From: Clostridiales bacterium
GTDB taxonomy: Bacteria > Bacillota > Clostridia > Caldicoprobacterales > DTU083
DNA: 64,000 bases
Assembly: GCA_012842605.1 (NCBI GenBank)
Contig: DUSN01000069.1
Coordinates: 1 to 64,000, forward strand
Reading direction: 5' to 3'
Below are positions 18,375 to 26,081 of the stretch, one piece after another. The notes under the pieces were generated by a model that did no database searches, was not told the DNA's origin, and was given only the letters and a program-made list of their open reading frames with translations. The position numbers were made by a program, and so were the translations under genes. The stretch's first letter is position 1, and every line of letters begins with the position of its first letter.

Positions 18375-19340
18375 TTAAGCCCAGAACATCTCACCCTTGT
18401 CTTCAAATACCAATACCTGCTTTAAGAAGGAAATTGCCTTCTGAAGTCCTTCATTGCCGGACATCAGGCTGTCCTCGTGCTCAATGCTGATAATATCATC
18501 ATAGCCTACCATTCTCAGGTTGCTGATGATATCCTTCCAAAGCTGATAATCATGTCCGTATCCTACTGAACGGAAAATCCAGGAGCGGTTGATTTCATCT
18601 CCATAGTGCTTTGTATCAAGTACTCCGTTAACAGACGTATTGATGGGATCAACCTTGGTATCCTTGGCATGGAAGTGATAAATAGCCTTGCCCAGCTTCC
18701 TGATGGCTGCAACCGGATCAATGCCCTGCCAGAACAGATGGCTCGGGTCAAAATTGGCACCAAGAATTTCACCTACAGCGCTGCGGATTTTCAGCATTGT
18801 CTCGGGGTTGTACACACAGAATCCCGGGTGCATCTCAAAACATATCTTTCTGATGCCATGATTGGCTGCAAATGCTGCTGTCTTTTCCCAATACGGTATC
18901 AGAACTTCATTCCACTGGTAGTCCAGTATCTTCAGGAAATCATCAGGCCAGGGGCAGGTAACCCAGTTGGGATAAGTTGCGTTGGGGCCATCACCGGGGC
19001 AGCCTGAGAAAGTAATTATCTTGTCAATACCCAGCTTTTCAGCTAAAAGCACTGTTTTTTCAAAATCAGAATGGAACTTGTCTGCGATCTCTTTCTGCGG
19101 GTGTACCCCATTGCCATGGCAGCTCAGGGCATTGATCTCCAGATTATATTTCTTTGCCAGATCCTTCAGAGCATTAATCTTACTCTCATCAGCTAATAAT
19201 TCTTCAGGATTCGCATGAGCTGTGCCGGGGTATCCTCCGGTCCCTATTTCTACGGCTTGTACCCCTGATTCAGAAAGGTACTTGAACGCCTCTTCGGTAC
19301 TCTGTTGACCCAGTACTACTGTAAACACACCTAATTTCAT
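18375..19340 (-). CDS. Sugar phosphate isomerase/epimerase (xylose isomerase-like TIM barrel)
   Basis: A 321-aa AP-endonuclease-2/IolE-type TIM barrel. It begins MKLGVFTVVLGQQSTEEAFK and shows metal-site segments such as CFEMHPGFCVYN, ANFDPSHLFWQG, YHFHAKDTKV and ISIEHEDSL, the Glu-Asp-His-Glu ligand pattern of the family. Probable role: isomerisation or epimerisation of a keto-sugar or inositol derivative together with the downstream Gfo/Idh oxidoreductase. First gene of the operon, with AAAGGAGGAG before ATG and a promoter at 19363-19391. Confidence 0.88.
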   Translation of the reverse strand: MKLGVFTVVLGQQSTEEAFKYLSESGVQAVEIGTGGYPGTAHANPEELLADESKINALKDLAKKYNLEINALSCHGNGVHPQKEIADKFHSDFEKTVLLAEKLGIDKIITFSGCPGDGPNATYPNWVTCPWPDDFLKILDYQWNEVLIPYWEKTAAFAANHGIRKICFEMHPGFCVYNPETMLKIRSAVGEILGANFDPSHLFWQGIDPVAAIRKLGKAIYHFHAKDTKVDPINTSVNGVLDTKHYGDEINRSWIFRSVGYGHDYQLWKDIISNLRMVGYDDIISIEHEDSLMSGNEGLQKAISFLKQVLVFEDKGEMFWA

Positions 19341-19362
19341 GAAAACTCTCCTCCTTTTGGTT

Positions 19363-19432
19363 CTTATATTAGTATTTTAGTTATTCTTCAAAACTAAAAA
19401 AACTCCTTCAAAAAATACTTTAATATAACTAA
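19363..19432 (-). promoter_or_regulatory. Promoter and inverted repeat of the isomerase-oxidoreductase-GH2 operon
   Basis: Minus strand: -35 TTGAAG (19386-19391), 17-nt spacer, -10 TATAAG (19363-19368), 23 nt before the start codon. One arm of an inverted repeat TTAGTTAT (19377-19384) lies within the spacer, and the matching arm ATAACTAA is at 19425-19432, upstream of the -35. This is a plausible two-site operator, but no regulator gene is adjacent. Confidence 0.6.
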
Positions 19433-19574
19433 TTTAACATCGGTCTGTGAGCTGAATATATACAAACCATAGTGATTTTATACCTGCATTATTGTATAAT
19501 CATAATGTTACTTCTTTTCTCTTTCCCCGTCGAAATGCAAATCCATCAGCAAATTAAAAAAAGGAGATGATAAT

Positions 19575-20696
19575 ATGGCCATAAAACCAATACGTGAAAA
19601 ATGGAAGGGCACAATGACTGACAGGGAGCGTTTCCGTCGTCAAATGCACTACCAGCCTGTTGACCGCTGCTTCAATATGGAATTCGGTTATTGGGATGAA
19701 AATTTCAGAGAGTGGCCCTTATTCTATGAAAACAATATCCGCAATAACTGGGAAGCGGATATATTTTTCAATTTTGACAGGATAGATGTCATAGGTGGAA
19801 ATATTTGGATGAACCCTCCCTTTCCTGAGAAAGTTATAGAAGAAACTGATACTACACTGATAATAATGAATAGTGACGGCTTGCTGGCAGAAGTACCCAA
19901 GGACAGGCACGATACCATCCCTCATTATATGAAATCTTCAATCGTTACACCGGATGACTGGAAGCGCTGCAAGGAAGAACGTTTCCGCCTGGATGACCCT
20001 GCCCGCATAGTGGATATTGACAGCTTGAAAAAGTATCATCCTGACAACCGTACATACCCTCTCGGCGTTTACTGCGGGTCAATGATTGGCAAGATTAGAG
20101 ACATGTTAACCTTTGAAGGACTGGCATATGCCATTTATGACTATCCGGACATGGTTGAGGACATGGTGGAAACCTGCTGTCAGCTGGTTGAGCATTTTCT
20201 GGATCAGGTACTGCCCCACTTTGACTTTGATTTTGCCTCAGGATGGGAGGATATCTGTTTTAAAAACGGACCAATAGTTTCAGTTCCCTTTTTCCGGGAT
20301 GTAGTAATGCCCCGATATAAAAGAATAAGCAAGAAATTGAAGGCTTATGGCATTGATATATGGTATACCGACTGTGACGGTGATGTCCGTCCCATACTCC
20401 CTTATCTGTTGGAGGGCGGCATTAACTGCCTTTTCCCCTTTGAAGTAAATGGCTGTTCCCATCCTGGTGAACTATTGGACCAGTATGAAGGCCAGCTTCG
20501 TATAATGGGCGGAGTAGACAAAATTCAACTGGGTAAAGGTCCTGAAGCCATCAAAGCCTACCTGGAGACCCTGGTGCCTTATGTTGAACAGGGCGGTTAT
20601 ATTCCTTTCTGCGATCATCGATGCCCTCCCAATGTAAAACCGGAAGATTATCTGTATTATCTTGATTTGAAAGAAAAAATGTTTGGCATGAAATAA
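19575..20696 (+). CDS. Uroporphyrinogen decarboxylase (URO-D/MtaA/CmuA) family protein
   Basis: A 373-aa URO-D-superfamily TIM barrel. It is not a housekeeping HemE: it begins with TDRERFRRQMHYQPVDRCFN, typical of the methyltransferase-like branch, and ends with the family pattern GGVDKIQLGKGPEAIKAYL and GGYIPFCDHRCPPNVKPEDY. Members of this branch transfer methyl groups to or from corrinoid proteins, or have unknown roles in sugar gene clusters. No corrinoid-binding protein is adjacent. The ATG at 19575 has an AAAGGAGA site. It is divergent from the GH2 operon. The precise reaction is unknown. Confidence 0.85.
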   Translation: MAIKPIREKWKGTMTDRERFRRQMHYQPVDRCFNMEFGYWDENFREWPLFYENNIRNNWEADIFFNFDRIDVIGGNIWMNPPFPEKVIEETDTTLIIMNSDGLLAEVPKDRHDTIPHYMKSSIVTPDDWKRCKEERFRLDDPARIVDIDSLKKYHPDNRTYPLGVYCGSMIGKIRDMLTFEGLAYAIYDYPDMVEDMVETCCQLVEHFLDQVLPHFDFDFASGWEDICFKNGPIVSVPFFRDVVMPRYKRISKKLKAYGIDIWYTDCDGDVRPILPYLLEGGINCLFPFEVNGCSHPGELLDQYEGQLRIMGGVDKIQLGKGPEAIKAYLETLVPYVEQGGYIPFCDHRCPPNVKPEDYLYYLDLKEKMFGMK

Positions 20697-20705
20697 TTAT
20701 GGCAA

Positions 20706-20742
20706 GGGGCAGAAGGATTCATATTACAAGCCCCTCTGCCCC
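20706..20742. terminator. Hairpin between convergent uroD-family and small membrane genes
   Basis: GGGGCAGA (20706-20713) pairs with TCTGCCCC (20735-20742). It lies just after the stop of the rightward URO-D gene and just beyond the stop of the leftward 51-aa gene. T runs on both sides are weak, so termination efficiency is uncertain. Confidence 0.5.
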
Positions 20743-20750
20743 GGTTATTT

Positions 20751-20906
20751 CTACAGCAAACCTTTCAGAAAACCATATTCAAATAAATAGTATACCACCA
20801 GTGCTGCTACACCCAGTAACAATGCAGTCTTCAGAATTTTGAACGCTATTTTCAGTATAAAGAATATGGCAACTACTGCCGCTATGATAATCAGCACATC
20901 TGTCAA
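20751..20906 (-). CDS. Small membrane protein, 51 aa, TTG start
   Basis: A short frame on the minus strand starts with TTG at 20906 after a strong GGGAGGG site, 7 nt upstream. The product begins TDVLIIIAAVVAIFFILKIA and continues through a second hydrophobic stretch TALLLGVAALVVYYLF, so it is almost entirely membrane-embedded with two short helices and a basic linker. I do not recognise the family. Support comes from the ribosome binding site, hydrophobic periodicity and a downstream hairpin. Confidence 0.65.
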   Translation of the reverse strand: MTDVLIIIAAVVAIFFILKIAFKILKTALLLGVAALVVYYLFEYGFLKGLL

Positions 20907-21125
20907 TTTCTATGCCCTCCCATCTGTTCTGGAAACCAACCCCCAGTTTATGGTTGTCAAAATATGCTCCATATAGTTTATTATACCATATTCTATTAGC
21001 AGTACATATAAAATTTTACAGACATATTGCCTATGCCCGGTGAAATACATATAATAACTTTATGAAATATTTAAATGCTGTTCCTTCATTTTTTCTAAAA
21101 CTTTATTGCTAAAAAAGTAAAATAG

Positions 21126-21153
21126 TTGTAAAATGTTAAAAATATATTATAAT
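21126..21153 (+). promoter_or_regulatory. Sigma-A-type promoter of citrate synthase
   Basis: -35 TTGTAA (21126-21131), 16-nt spacer, -10 TATAAT (21148-21153), about 70 bp before the ATG of the citrate synthase gene. The rest of the gap back to 20907 shows no further gene. Confidence 0.6.
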
Positions 21154-21225
21154 TGCAATGATTGACTAAATCAATGAAAACAGCTTGTCTGGCTTATAAG
21201 TACGACATTTGAAAGGAGTTATACT

Positions 21226-22602
21226 ATGAATAATTGCAAAGCAAATGGTGCAATTAATGGCAGGGATCAATTGGTTGACAACTTATACAGGTTTGCAGCC
21301 GACAACAACAAAATTGATCCGTTTCTGTTCGATTATTATGGTGTAAAGAGGGGTTTGCGCAATAATGACGGTACAGGAGTACTGGTTGGCTTGACCCAAA
21401 TAGGTGAAGTACATGGATATATAATGGATGAAGGTCAAAAAATTCCGGTAGAAGGCAGGCTTCGCTACCGCGGTATAAATGTAGAGGATATAGTAAATGC
21501 ATGCCAGGCTGAAGGACGGTTTGGTTTTGAAGAGGTATGTTTCCTGCTGCTTTTTGGCAAACTGCCAAATAAAGAAGAGCTGGATACATTCTGCAGCATT
21601 CTTGGAAAGAGCAGATATTTGCCTGATGGCTTTGTAGAAGACATTATTTTGAAGACTCCCAGCAAAAATATAATGAATAAACTGGCACGCTGCATTCTTA
21701 GCTGCTATTCCTATGAGGACGATCCGGATAACCTGTCTATAGACAAAGTACTGTGCCGCTGCATTGACCTGATTGCCCAGGTTCCCGTTTTTGTTGCATA
21801 TTCCTATATGGCAAAAGCGCATTATATTGACGGCAAAAGCCTGCACATTCATGTGCCCCGGGAAGACCAAAGCACATCCGAGAGCTTCCTGCACATGATA
21901 CGTCCCGACAGCCAGTTTACCAGGACTGAAGCGGAAATACTGGACCTGTCTCTAATACTCCATGCTGAACATGGCGGCGGCAATAACTCTACCTTTGTAA
22001 CAAGGGTAGCCACTTCTTCCGGCACTGACACCTATTCTGCTATTGCCGCCGGTGTAGGATCATTAAAAGGACCCAAACACGGCGGAGCAAACATAAAAGT
22101 AATGGAAATGATAGAGGACATTAAAGCCAATGTTAAGAATTGGGAGAATGAAAATGAAGTCCGTGACTATCTGATCAGGATTTTAAATAAGGAAGCCTTT
22201 GACCGTTCCGGCCTGGTCTATGGTATGGGCCATGCTGTATATACCCTGTCAGACCCAAGAGCAGTGTTATTGAAGAAAAAGGCAAAAGAACTTGCCAAAA
22301 TTAAGAATATGGAGAACGAATTTGCATTATATGATGCAATAGAAAGGCTAACACCCGTCCTTTTCGAAGAGTTGAAGGGCGGCGGCAAAGGCTTGTGTGC
22401 AAATGTCGATCTTTATTCCGGCTTTGTATATAAAATGCTGGGAATCCCGTCCGACCTGTATACCGCCATCTTTGCCATTGCAAGAGTGCCCGGATGGTGC
22501 GCCCACTCTTTGGAAGAATTAATCAGCGGAGGCAGGATTATTCGTCCTGCATATCGAACCTTAAATCAAATCAAAGATTATAAACCTTTAAATGAGAGGT
22601 AA
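21226..22602 (+). CDS. Citrate synthase (citrate/2-methylcitrate synthase family)
   Basis: A 458-aa enzyme condensing oxaloacetate with an acyl-CoA, normally acetyl-CoA. The three catalytic residues can be placed: His246 or His249 in HAEHGGGNNS, His336 in GMGHAVYTLSDPRA, and Asp395 in NVDLYSGFVYKMLG. The substrate loop LKGPKHGGANIKV is also present. It is longer at the N-terminus (about 60 residues) than Bacillus CitZ, as in several clostridial enzymes. GAAAGGAG precedes ATG. No aconitase or isocitrate dehydrogenase gene is adjacent, so it may feed glutamate synthesis through an incomplete TCA branch. Followed 14 bp later by a flavin reductase-like gene, likely cotranscribed. Confidence 0.94.
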   Translation: MNNCKANGAINGRDQLVDNLYRFAADNNKIDPFLFDYYGVKRGLRNNDGTGVLVGLTQIGEVHGYIMDEGQKIPVEGRLRYRGINVEDIVNACQAEGRFGFEEVCFLLLFGKLPNKEELDTFCSILGKSRYLPDGFVEDIILKTPSKNIMNKLARCILSCYSYEDDPDNLSIDKVLCRCIDLIAQVPVFVAYSYMAKAHYIDGKSLHIHVPREDQSTSESFLHMIRPDSQFTRTEAEILDLSLILHAEHGGGNNSTFVTRVATSSGTDTYSAIAAGVGSLKGPKHGGANIKVMEMIEDIKANVKNWENENEVRDYLIRILNKEAFDRSGLVYGMGHAVYTLSDPRAVLLKKKAKELAKIKNMENEFALYDAIERLTPVLFEELKGGGKGLCANVDLYSGFVYKMLGIPSDLYTAIFAIARVPGWCAHSLEELISGGRIIRPAYRTLNQIKDYKPLNER

Positions 22603-22616
22603 GGAGGCGCGTTGTA

Positions 22617-23153
22617 ATGTGTGAGAAAAGCTTTACAGGAGAAAACAATGTAAAGCATGTCCCCTATGACCTCTATTTAAAAGAGGTTACTGAGCAGCTG
22701 ACTCATAAGGGAATATTTCTTACAACTTGCGGCGAAAAGGACAATACTATGATTATAGGCTGGGGAGGTATTACATATTTTTGGAATAAGCCAATCTTCC
22801 TGGTACCAGTCAGATATTCGCGGTATACATGGCAGAATATTAACTCCACCAATGTTTTTACTGTCAGCATCCCATTAAACAAGGACATGAAAGAGGCTAT
22901 AAACTATTGCGGCACAAAATCCGGCAGGGATGTGGACAAATTTAAGGAGTGCGGCCTGACACCCGTTCCCGGCAAATTCGTACAGGCACCGATCATAGGG
23001 GAATGCAGCCTGCATTACGAATGCCGTGTAGTATTTAAACAATCCATGGAACCTGTTCTTCTGGATGAGAAGATTAAAAACAGCTCCTACAGAAACAACG
23101 ACTACCACACCATGTTTTACGGCGAAATCGTCGCCTGCTATCTTACAGAATAA
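22617..23153 (+). CDS. Flavin reductase-like FMN-binding split-barrel protein
   Basis: A 178-aa protein with the FMN-binding split-barrel pattern: a strand-rich start (GIFLTTCGEKDNTMIIGWGG), FLVPVRYSRYTWQNI and FTVSIPL, then a C-terminal LHYECRVVFKQ and MFYGEIVACY. Related clostridial proteins bind FMN and are annotated as flavin reductases; the electron acceptor is unknown. AAGGAGG lies 10 nt before ATG. It follows citrate synthase closely and is closed by the terminator at 23181-23209. Confidence 0.82.
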   Translation: MCEKSFTGENNVKHVPYDLYLKEVTEQLTHKGIFLTTCGEKDNTMIIGWGGITYFWNKPIFLVPVRYSRYTWQNINSTNVFTVSIPLNKDMKEAINYCGTKSGRDVDKFKECGLTPVPGKFVQAPIIGECSLHYECRVVFKQSMEPVLLDEKIKNSSYRNNDYHTMFYGEIVACYLTE

Positions 23154-23180
23154 TTTATCTGTCGATTTTTCTCCTTTGGA

Positions 23181-23209
23181 CCGGGCATATTATCCTATGC
23201 CCGGTTTTT
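23181..23209 (+). terminator. Intrinsic terminator after the flavin reductase gene
   Basis: CCGGGCATA (23181-23189) pairs with TATGCCCGG (23196-23204), followed by TTTTT on the + strand. The hairpin contains the stop codon of the convergent yihY-like gene (23195-23197), so the two genes overlap at the terminator. Confidence 0.88.
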
Positions 23210-24037
23210 ATCATGTCTTCTGCCTTGTTTTTTTGCTCGGCGGTTAAAGATCAGAATGGCATTGAACTCTCCGCCCAGTATTATCAGCTGGGCACTGATA
23301 AACATCCACACCAGCAATGCTATTATGCCGCCAATTCTGCCATATACCAGGGAAAGATTCCAAAAGCGGTTTACATACCAGGCAAACAGCCAGGATACTA
23401 AAAGCCAGCCTGCCGTTGTAAAAATGGCACCGGGCATGGCATTGCGCCAGCGGATTTTAATGCAGGGGCTATACCTGTAGAGCAGGACAAAAACCAGAAT
23501 CATCATTAATATTGCTGCTGCATACCTGAAAATGTCCCAGCCCACCCAGTATGTTTTGAAAAGACCGATTTCAGTCAAATAACTTCCTATGTGTCTGCCG
23601 AATATCAGCAGCATAAAATAAACCACGGTCAGCATTGCTACTAGAATAGTAAACAAAACCGCCAATGGCACAGCAATCCAAAACGGTCTTGTATCCTTCT
23701 GGCAGAGAGCTCTGTTAATTCCCCGGATAACAGCACCCATGCCGCTGGCTGCCGCCCATACCATTGAAACAAAACCGAAGGATAGCAGCTTTAAATTTCG
23801 GCTTTTTATAACCTGTTCAACATTTTGACGAATTACCAGATAGGATTCATGCGGCAATAGATTTGCCAGAGAATCCATAATACCATCTCCGGAGACTGGC
23901 AGGTATCCAATAACTGTTGTGATGAATATTAAAAAGGGAAAGATCGAAAGCAGGAAATAGTAAGCCATTTCAGCGCCATAGGCCGGGACTTCATCTTCCC
24001 TATACCTGCGATACAATTCCTTTAAATAATACAGCAT
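23195..24037 (-). CDS. YihY/BrkB family inner-membrane protein
   Basis: A 280-aa protein with five to six hydrophobic helices and the family start ELYRRYREDEVPAYGAEMAY, then FFLLSIFPFLIFITTVIGYL and MGAVIRGINRALCQKDTRPF. The family was once called RNase BN, a naming now considered wrong; its function remains unclear. The C-terminus is short and basic. The stop codon is inside the terminator hairpin of the convergent operon. Confidence 0.9.
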   Translation of the reverse strand: MLYYLKELYRRYREDEVPAYGAEMAYYFLLSIFPFLIFITTVIGYLPVSGDGIMDSLANLLPHESYLVIRQNVEQVIKSRNLKLLSFGFVSMVWAAASGMGAVIRGINRALCQKDTRPFWIAVPLAVLFTILVAMLTVVYFMLLIFGRHIGSYLTEIGLFKTYWVGWDIFRYAAAILMMILVFVLLYRYSPCIKIRWRNAMPGAIFTTAGWLLVSWLFAWYVNRFWNLSLVYGRIGGIIALLVWMFISAQLIILGGEFNAILIFNRRAKKQGRRHDKNRA

Positions 24038-24095
24038 CTTTTCAATACTCCACCTTGATTAATTAGTTTTTTCTATGTTTAATATGCCCCTTTTT

Positions 24096-24104
24096 TGTTA
24101 TAAT
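24096..24104 (+). promoter_or_regulatory. Extended -10 promoter for the 89-aa gene
   Basis: TGTTATAAT on the + strand is an extended -10 (TGn plus TATAAT at 24099-24104), 30 bp before the ATG at 24134. No good -35 was found, which is tolerated for extended -10 promoters. Confidence 0.5.
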
Positions 24105-24133
24105 GGTACTATTACAAAACAAAGGGTGAGTTA

Positions 24134-24403
24134 ATGTATCGTGTATGGGGGATTCTAAAGCGCAACAATAAAATTATTGCTGATATGGTAGCGGTATGCG
24201 AAAACTCTGATCTTGCCGATGAAGACAAGCTCCAGGAATGCATATTGAAAATCTGCAATAAATTTGATCTGCAAAAACCCATGTGGCTTCACAAGAATGA
24301 AAGGGAGTTTGCCAAATATAACAGGGCGGTTCTCAATCAGGATAATTTTATCGAATCTATTAGTTTTGATACCTTTGAGCTGGAACTATTGGAAGATAAA
24401 TAA
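24134..24403 (+). CDS. Hypothetical protein, 89 aa
   Basis: A soluble, mixed-charge protein starting MYRVWGILKRNNKIIADMVA and ending with an acidic tail (ELELLEDK). AAAGGGTGAG lies before ATG. The alternation of charged and hydrophobic residues and the extended -10 element upstream support a real gene. I do not recognise the family. Confidence 0.75.
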   Translation: MYRVWGILKRNNKIIADMVAVCENSDLADEDKLQECILKICNKFDLQKPMWLHKNEREFAKYNRAVLNQDNFIESISFDTFELELLEDK

Positions 24404-24473
24404 ATTTGCAGCATATATTCACATCTCCTCATATATAGCATAAGATATATCAGGATATATAGGAGGTGTTTTT

Positions 24474-24764
24474 ATGTCAGAGAACACTGATGCTCAGGTA
24501 CTCCCAACCTTCCAAAGTCAGGATCGCTGGGATAAAAAGGAGCCGTGTCCACAGCTGCCCGGTACCTTGTTAAGAGTCTTTATTCCTGCCGGTGCTGTGA
24601 TCAATCTGCTGAACTTGATCGAGATATCCTCACCCGGCGGCATCTGCCTGATTATACGAATTCCTTTGCTGGGAGCACTAATCGAGAACGGTGGCAATTC
24701 CTTGACGCTTGAAGACATTAAGAATGCTATTACTAGCGTTGGCGGCACCATCGAAGTTATGTAA
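24474..24764 (+). CDS. Hypothetical protein, 96 aa
   Basis: Preceded by a perfect AGGAGGTG site. The N-terminal 30 residues are polar (ending KKEPCPQLPG); the centre holds LLRVFIPAGAVINLLNLIEI and ICLIIRIPLLGALI, two moderately hydrophobic stretches, followed by LEDIKNAITSVGGTIEVM. I do not recognise it; a peripheral or membrane-associated protein is possible. Closed by the hairpin at 24769-24788. Confidence 0.7.
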   Translation: MSENTDAQVLPTFQSQDRWDKKEPCPQLPGTLLRVFIPAGAVINLLNLIEISSPGGICLIIRIPLLGALIENGGNSLTLEDIKNAITSVGGTIEVM

Positions 24765-24768
24765 AATC

Positions 24769-24790
24769 AGCCGGCTTACAAGCCGGCTTT
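24769..24790 (+). terminator. Hairpin terminator after the 96-aa gene
   Basis: AGCCGGCT (24769-24776) and AGCCGGCT (24781-24788) form a GC-rich stem with a 4-nt loop, followed by a short T tract. It lies between convergent genes and could serve both. Confidence 0.65.
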
Positions 24791-24824
24791 ACTTAATAGT
24801 AAATCTTTTCTGAAGCTTAATACG

Positions 24825-25793
24825 TCACTTTTTTGGGACATTCTTACGGAAGCATTGTATTTCTGACAAATCCGGCATAGAAGGAATAGAACCTCTTTTT
24901 GCTGCACACAGTGCACCGGCCGCATTGGAGAAATCAGCAAAGTCAGCAAGCTGCCGGATGCTGATCTGATCCAGCGCAACCTGGCTTTGCAATACATTGT
25001 ATAAAAATGCGCCAAGGAAACTGTCTCCTGATCCGGTTGTATCAACTGCTTTTACATCATATGTATTGAGATATTCAATTCCTTTCCTGTTTGCTGCATA
25101 ACAGCCATTCGGGCCTAATGTTACCAATACTATTTTTATACCAATGTTAAGGAGCTTGTTAATCCCCTCAGTTATATCGGTACAATCTGTAAGCATAATT
25201 AGTTCTTCATCTGAAACCTTGATTATGTCACAGAAGTTAAGCCCCAGTTTCATTCCTGCTATGCCGCATTCTTTGGTTTTCCACAGCGGAGCACGCCAGT
25301 TTGGATCATATGAAATTATCTTATTGCGTGTTTTGGCATATTCCAATACCTGCAATACAGCAGTCTTTGCAGGTTCGTCAGTAAATGACAGTGAGCCAAA
25401 ATGCAGAATCCTGCAATTGTCTAAAAGACTAAGGTCAATATCTTCATAGGTTAGCTGGGTATCTGCACCAGGTTTCCGGTAGAAAGTAAAACTCCTGTCC
25501 CCCTGGCTGTCCAAATGGACAAATGCCAATGTTGTAGGAAAATCGTTATCAAGGACCAATCCTGCCGTGCATACACTATACGAATCCAGTGTGCCTTTCA
25601 GATACCTGCCAAAATGATCATTTCCTACCTTGCCTACAAAGCCGCTTTTTACGCCTAAGCGCGACAGTTGAACCGCTACATTGGCCGGTGCGCCGCCGGG
25701 GTTGGCCTCATAGACATATTTTTGGTCATCAGCTGAATATAATGGGGTAAAGTCAATCAGCAGCTCCCCAATGCATATAACATCACACTTCAT
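24825..25793 (-). CDS. PfkB-family carbohydrate kinase (fructokinase-like)
   Basis: A 322-aa ribokinase/PfkB kinase that phosphorylates a sugar with ATP. The N-terminal motif CIGELLIDFTP, the glycine motif EANPGGAPANVAVQLSRLG and the C-terminal signature VDTTGSGDSFLGAFLYNVL, with the catalytic Asp in GSGD, are all present. The pattern GELLIDF and the absence of 2-keto-3-deoxygluconate-specific features favour fructokinase. The ATG 25793 with an AAAGG site is preferred over the longer frame to 25859. It is a single-gene unit between convergent neighbours. Confidence 0.9.
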   Translation of the reverse strand: MKCDVICIGELLIDFTPLYSADDQKYVYEANPGGAPANVAVQLSRLGVKSGFVGKVGNDHFGRYLKGTLDSYSVCTAGLVLDNDFPTTLAFVHLDSQGDRSFTFYRKPGADTQLTYEDIDLSLLDNCRILHFGSLSFTDEPAKTAVLQVLEYAKTRNKIISYDPNWRAPLWKTKECGIAGMKLGLNFCDIIKVSDEELIMLTDCTDITEGINKLLNIGIKIVLVTLGPNGCYAANRKGIEYLNTYDVKAVDTTGSGDSFLGAFLYNVLQSQVALDQISIRQLADFADFSNAAGALCAAKRGSIPSMPDLSEIQCFRKNVPKK

Positions 25794-25984
25794 AAAAAAT
25801 TGCCTTTCTTTCCGTAAAGATATAGTAATCCCAACCCGTGAACTAAAGTAGAATATCACATCAATGCCTAAGGGAAATCAATGGTAATTAATGCCATTAT
25901 CTTTCTTCTTCTAATAACGTTTATTTTTTTGAAATCTGGTTAACATAGTAATGTAAGTTACCCAAACCCCCAAACCCCTTACAT

Positions 25985-26017
25985 AAAAGAGCCTCATACA
26001 CTTGCCGAGGCTCTTTT
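25985..26017 (-). terminator. Terminator of the GH38/DUF4380 operon
   Basis: AAAAGAGCCTC (25985-25995) pairs with GAGGCTCTTTT (26007-26017), a symmetrical stem with A and T runs at the ends. It lies 65 bp after the stop of the alpha-mannosidase gene. The symmetric A/T flanks could also stop transcription from the other side. Confidence 0.85.
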
Positions 26018-26081
26018 ATATTTCCCCTTTAACCATAGTTCTGTCTAAACTTAACCTGTCAGGATGATCAGTTTACGCTTC

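Noticed and set aside
19575-20696. Haem-biosynthesis uroporphyrinogen decarboxylase (hemE)
   Set aside because: The N-terminus lacks the RQAGRYLPEY motif of HemE and no haem genes are adjacent.
21283-21894. Open frame of 203 codons on the minus strand
   Set aside because: Antisense to the conserved N-terminal half of citrate synthase.
23195-24037. Ribonuclease BN annotation for the YihY-like protein
   Set aside because: The protein is a multi-span membrane protein without nuclease motifs; the RNase BN name for this family was a misassignment.
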